A DNA stretch of 5,842 bases from Aquirhabdus sp. (lineage in GTDB: Bacteria > Pseudomonadota > Gammaproteobacteria > Pseudomonadales > Moraxellaceae), in the NCBI GenBank assembly GCA_030150595.1, contig JASLFQ010000115.1, positions 1-5,842 on the forward strand, in the 5' to 3' direction. The notes below the pieces were generated by a model, which was not told the origin of the DNA, did not search any database, and saw nothing but the letters and a program-made list of their open reading frames with translations. Within the stretch, counting starts at the first letter, position 1, and every line of letters begins with the position of its first letter. Below are positions 5,422 through 5,842 of this stretch, in pieces. Both the position numbers and the translations under genes were made by a program.

Positions 5422-5842
5422 ATGCAAAACCTTAATATGAAACTTCGTTTACTCACGATATCCACGATTACAGGACTTTCTCTAGCTGCATGTGAGCAAG
5501 TGAAAGTTGCACCAGCTGCACCTCAAGCGGCGCCAGTACTTCCGGCATTGGTGGTACCAGCAGTTCCAGAAGATCCATTAGCACTTGAAATTAAAGCCAT
5601 TGATCGTTCAAACATTGATGCACGTATTCAATTGATGGGTAAATATGCAAGACATTACCCGCCTCATTTCGCTAATCAACGCGCGCGTCATGCGGCAGAA
5701 GCAGAAGTGAAAGATCTACTCCGTACAGTCAATCCAATTGCATCTAGCCCAAGAGCAACCCACAACGAGCTGCTACAAGGCTTTAAAGTCAATGGTATGG
5801 CGCGCAACTTGGATGTCGGTTCAAATACCACAACGAATGCAG
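5422..5842 (+). CDS. putative lipoprotein, 3' end beyond the window, family not recognised
   Basis: The frame from the ATG at 5422 is open to the window edge (140 complete codons). The N-terminus has a basic start (K7, R9), a hydrophobic stretch (LLTISTITGLSLAA) and a good lipobox L-A-A-C with Cys24, so signal peptidase II processing and lipid anchoring are expected. Residue +2 is Glu, not Asp; under the enterobacterial Lol rule this favours the outer membrane, facing the periplasm. An Ala/Pro/Val-rich linker (29-52) follows, then a charged, probably helical segment (ALEIKAIDRSNIDARIQLMG and the RHAAEAEVKDLL region). I recognise no domain in the visible part. An in-frame ATG at 5437 would give a more typical signal peptide (MKLRLLTIS...), but GGA (5408-5410) suits 5422 slightly better. 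It is separated from cysE by a terminator and so is probably its own transcription unit. Confidence 0.8.
   Translation, partial: MQNLNMKLRLLTISTITGLSLAACEQVKVAPAAPQAAPVLPALVVPAVPEDPLALEIKAIDRSNIDARIQLMGKYARHYPPHFANQRARHAAEAEVKDLLRTVNPIASSPRATHNELLQGFKVNGMARNLDVGSNTTTNA

Noticed and set aside
1..5842. mobile elements, CRISPR array, defence genes or a multi-gene novel system
   Set aside because: No transposase-like protein, terminal repeats with target duplication, regularly spaced repeats or defence-type domains are visible; the genes are mainly housekeeping.

Overview
The window reads as chromosomal DNA of a gammaproteobacterium, most likely a member of the Moraxellaceae (Acinetobacter, Psychrobacter, Alkanindiges and relatives). 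The grounds are the overall look of the DnaE, TrmJ and CysE proteins, the mildly AT-leaning composition, and the trmJ-cysE pairing, which is also found in pseudomonads. The family-level placement comes from remembered protein sequences, not a search. No insertion sequence, phage gene, CRISPR array, tRNA or rRNA is visible.

Layout. (1) Positions 1-2492 (+): the 3' part, roughly 70%, of dnaE, the replicative DNA polymerase III alpha subunit; the gene starts before the window. (2) 2601-2939 (+): a 112-residue stand-alone Hpt-type four-helix protein whose phospho-accepting histidine position is a threonine. (3) 2996-3184 (-): a 62-residue putative lipoprotein, convergent with the Hpt gene. (4) 3185-3391: a divergent intergenic region holding a 28-nt inverted repeat. 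(5) 3392-4282 (+): trmJ, tRNA (Cm32/Um32) 2'-O-methyltransferase, with a GTG start. (6) 4405-5202 (+): cysE, serine O-acetyltransferase of the short type, followed by a strong hairpin terminator. (7) 5262-5421: an AT-rich leader with palindromes and repeated AGTTAT hexamers. (8) 5422 to the window end (+): the 5' part of an unrecognised lipoprotein gene.

Most of the window is housekeeping: DNA replication, tRNA anticodon-loop modification and the committing step of cysteine synthesis. In pseudomonads trmJ and cysE sit between suhB and the isc iron-sulfur operon. Here neither partner is visible, and cysE ends in its own terminator.

I see no clear multi-gene novel system. The points most worth a second look are the histidine-less Hpt protein, the inverted repeat in front of trmJ, the clustering of all four CysE cysteines in its C-terminal tail, the two small or unrecognised lipoproteins, and the palindrome-rich leader of the last gene.
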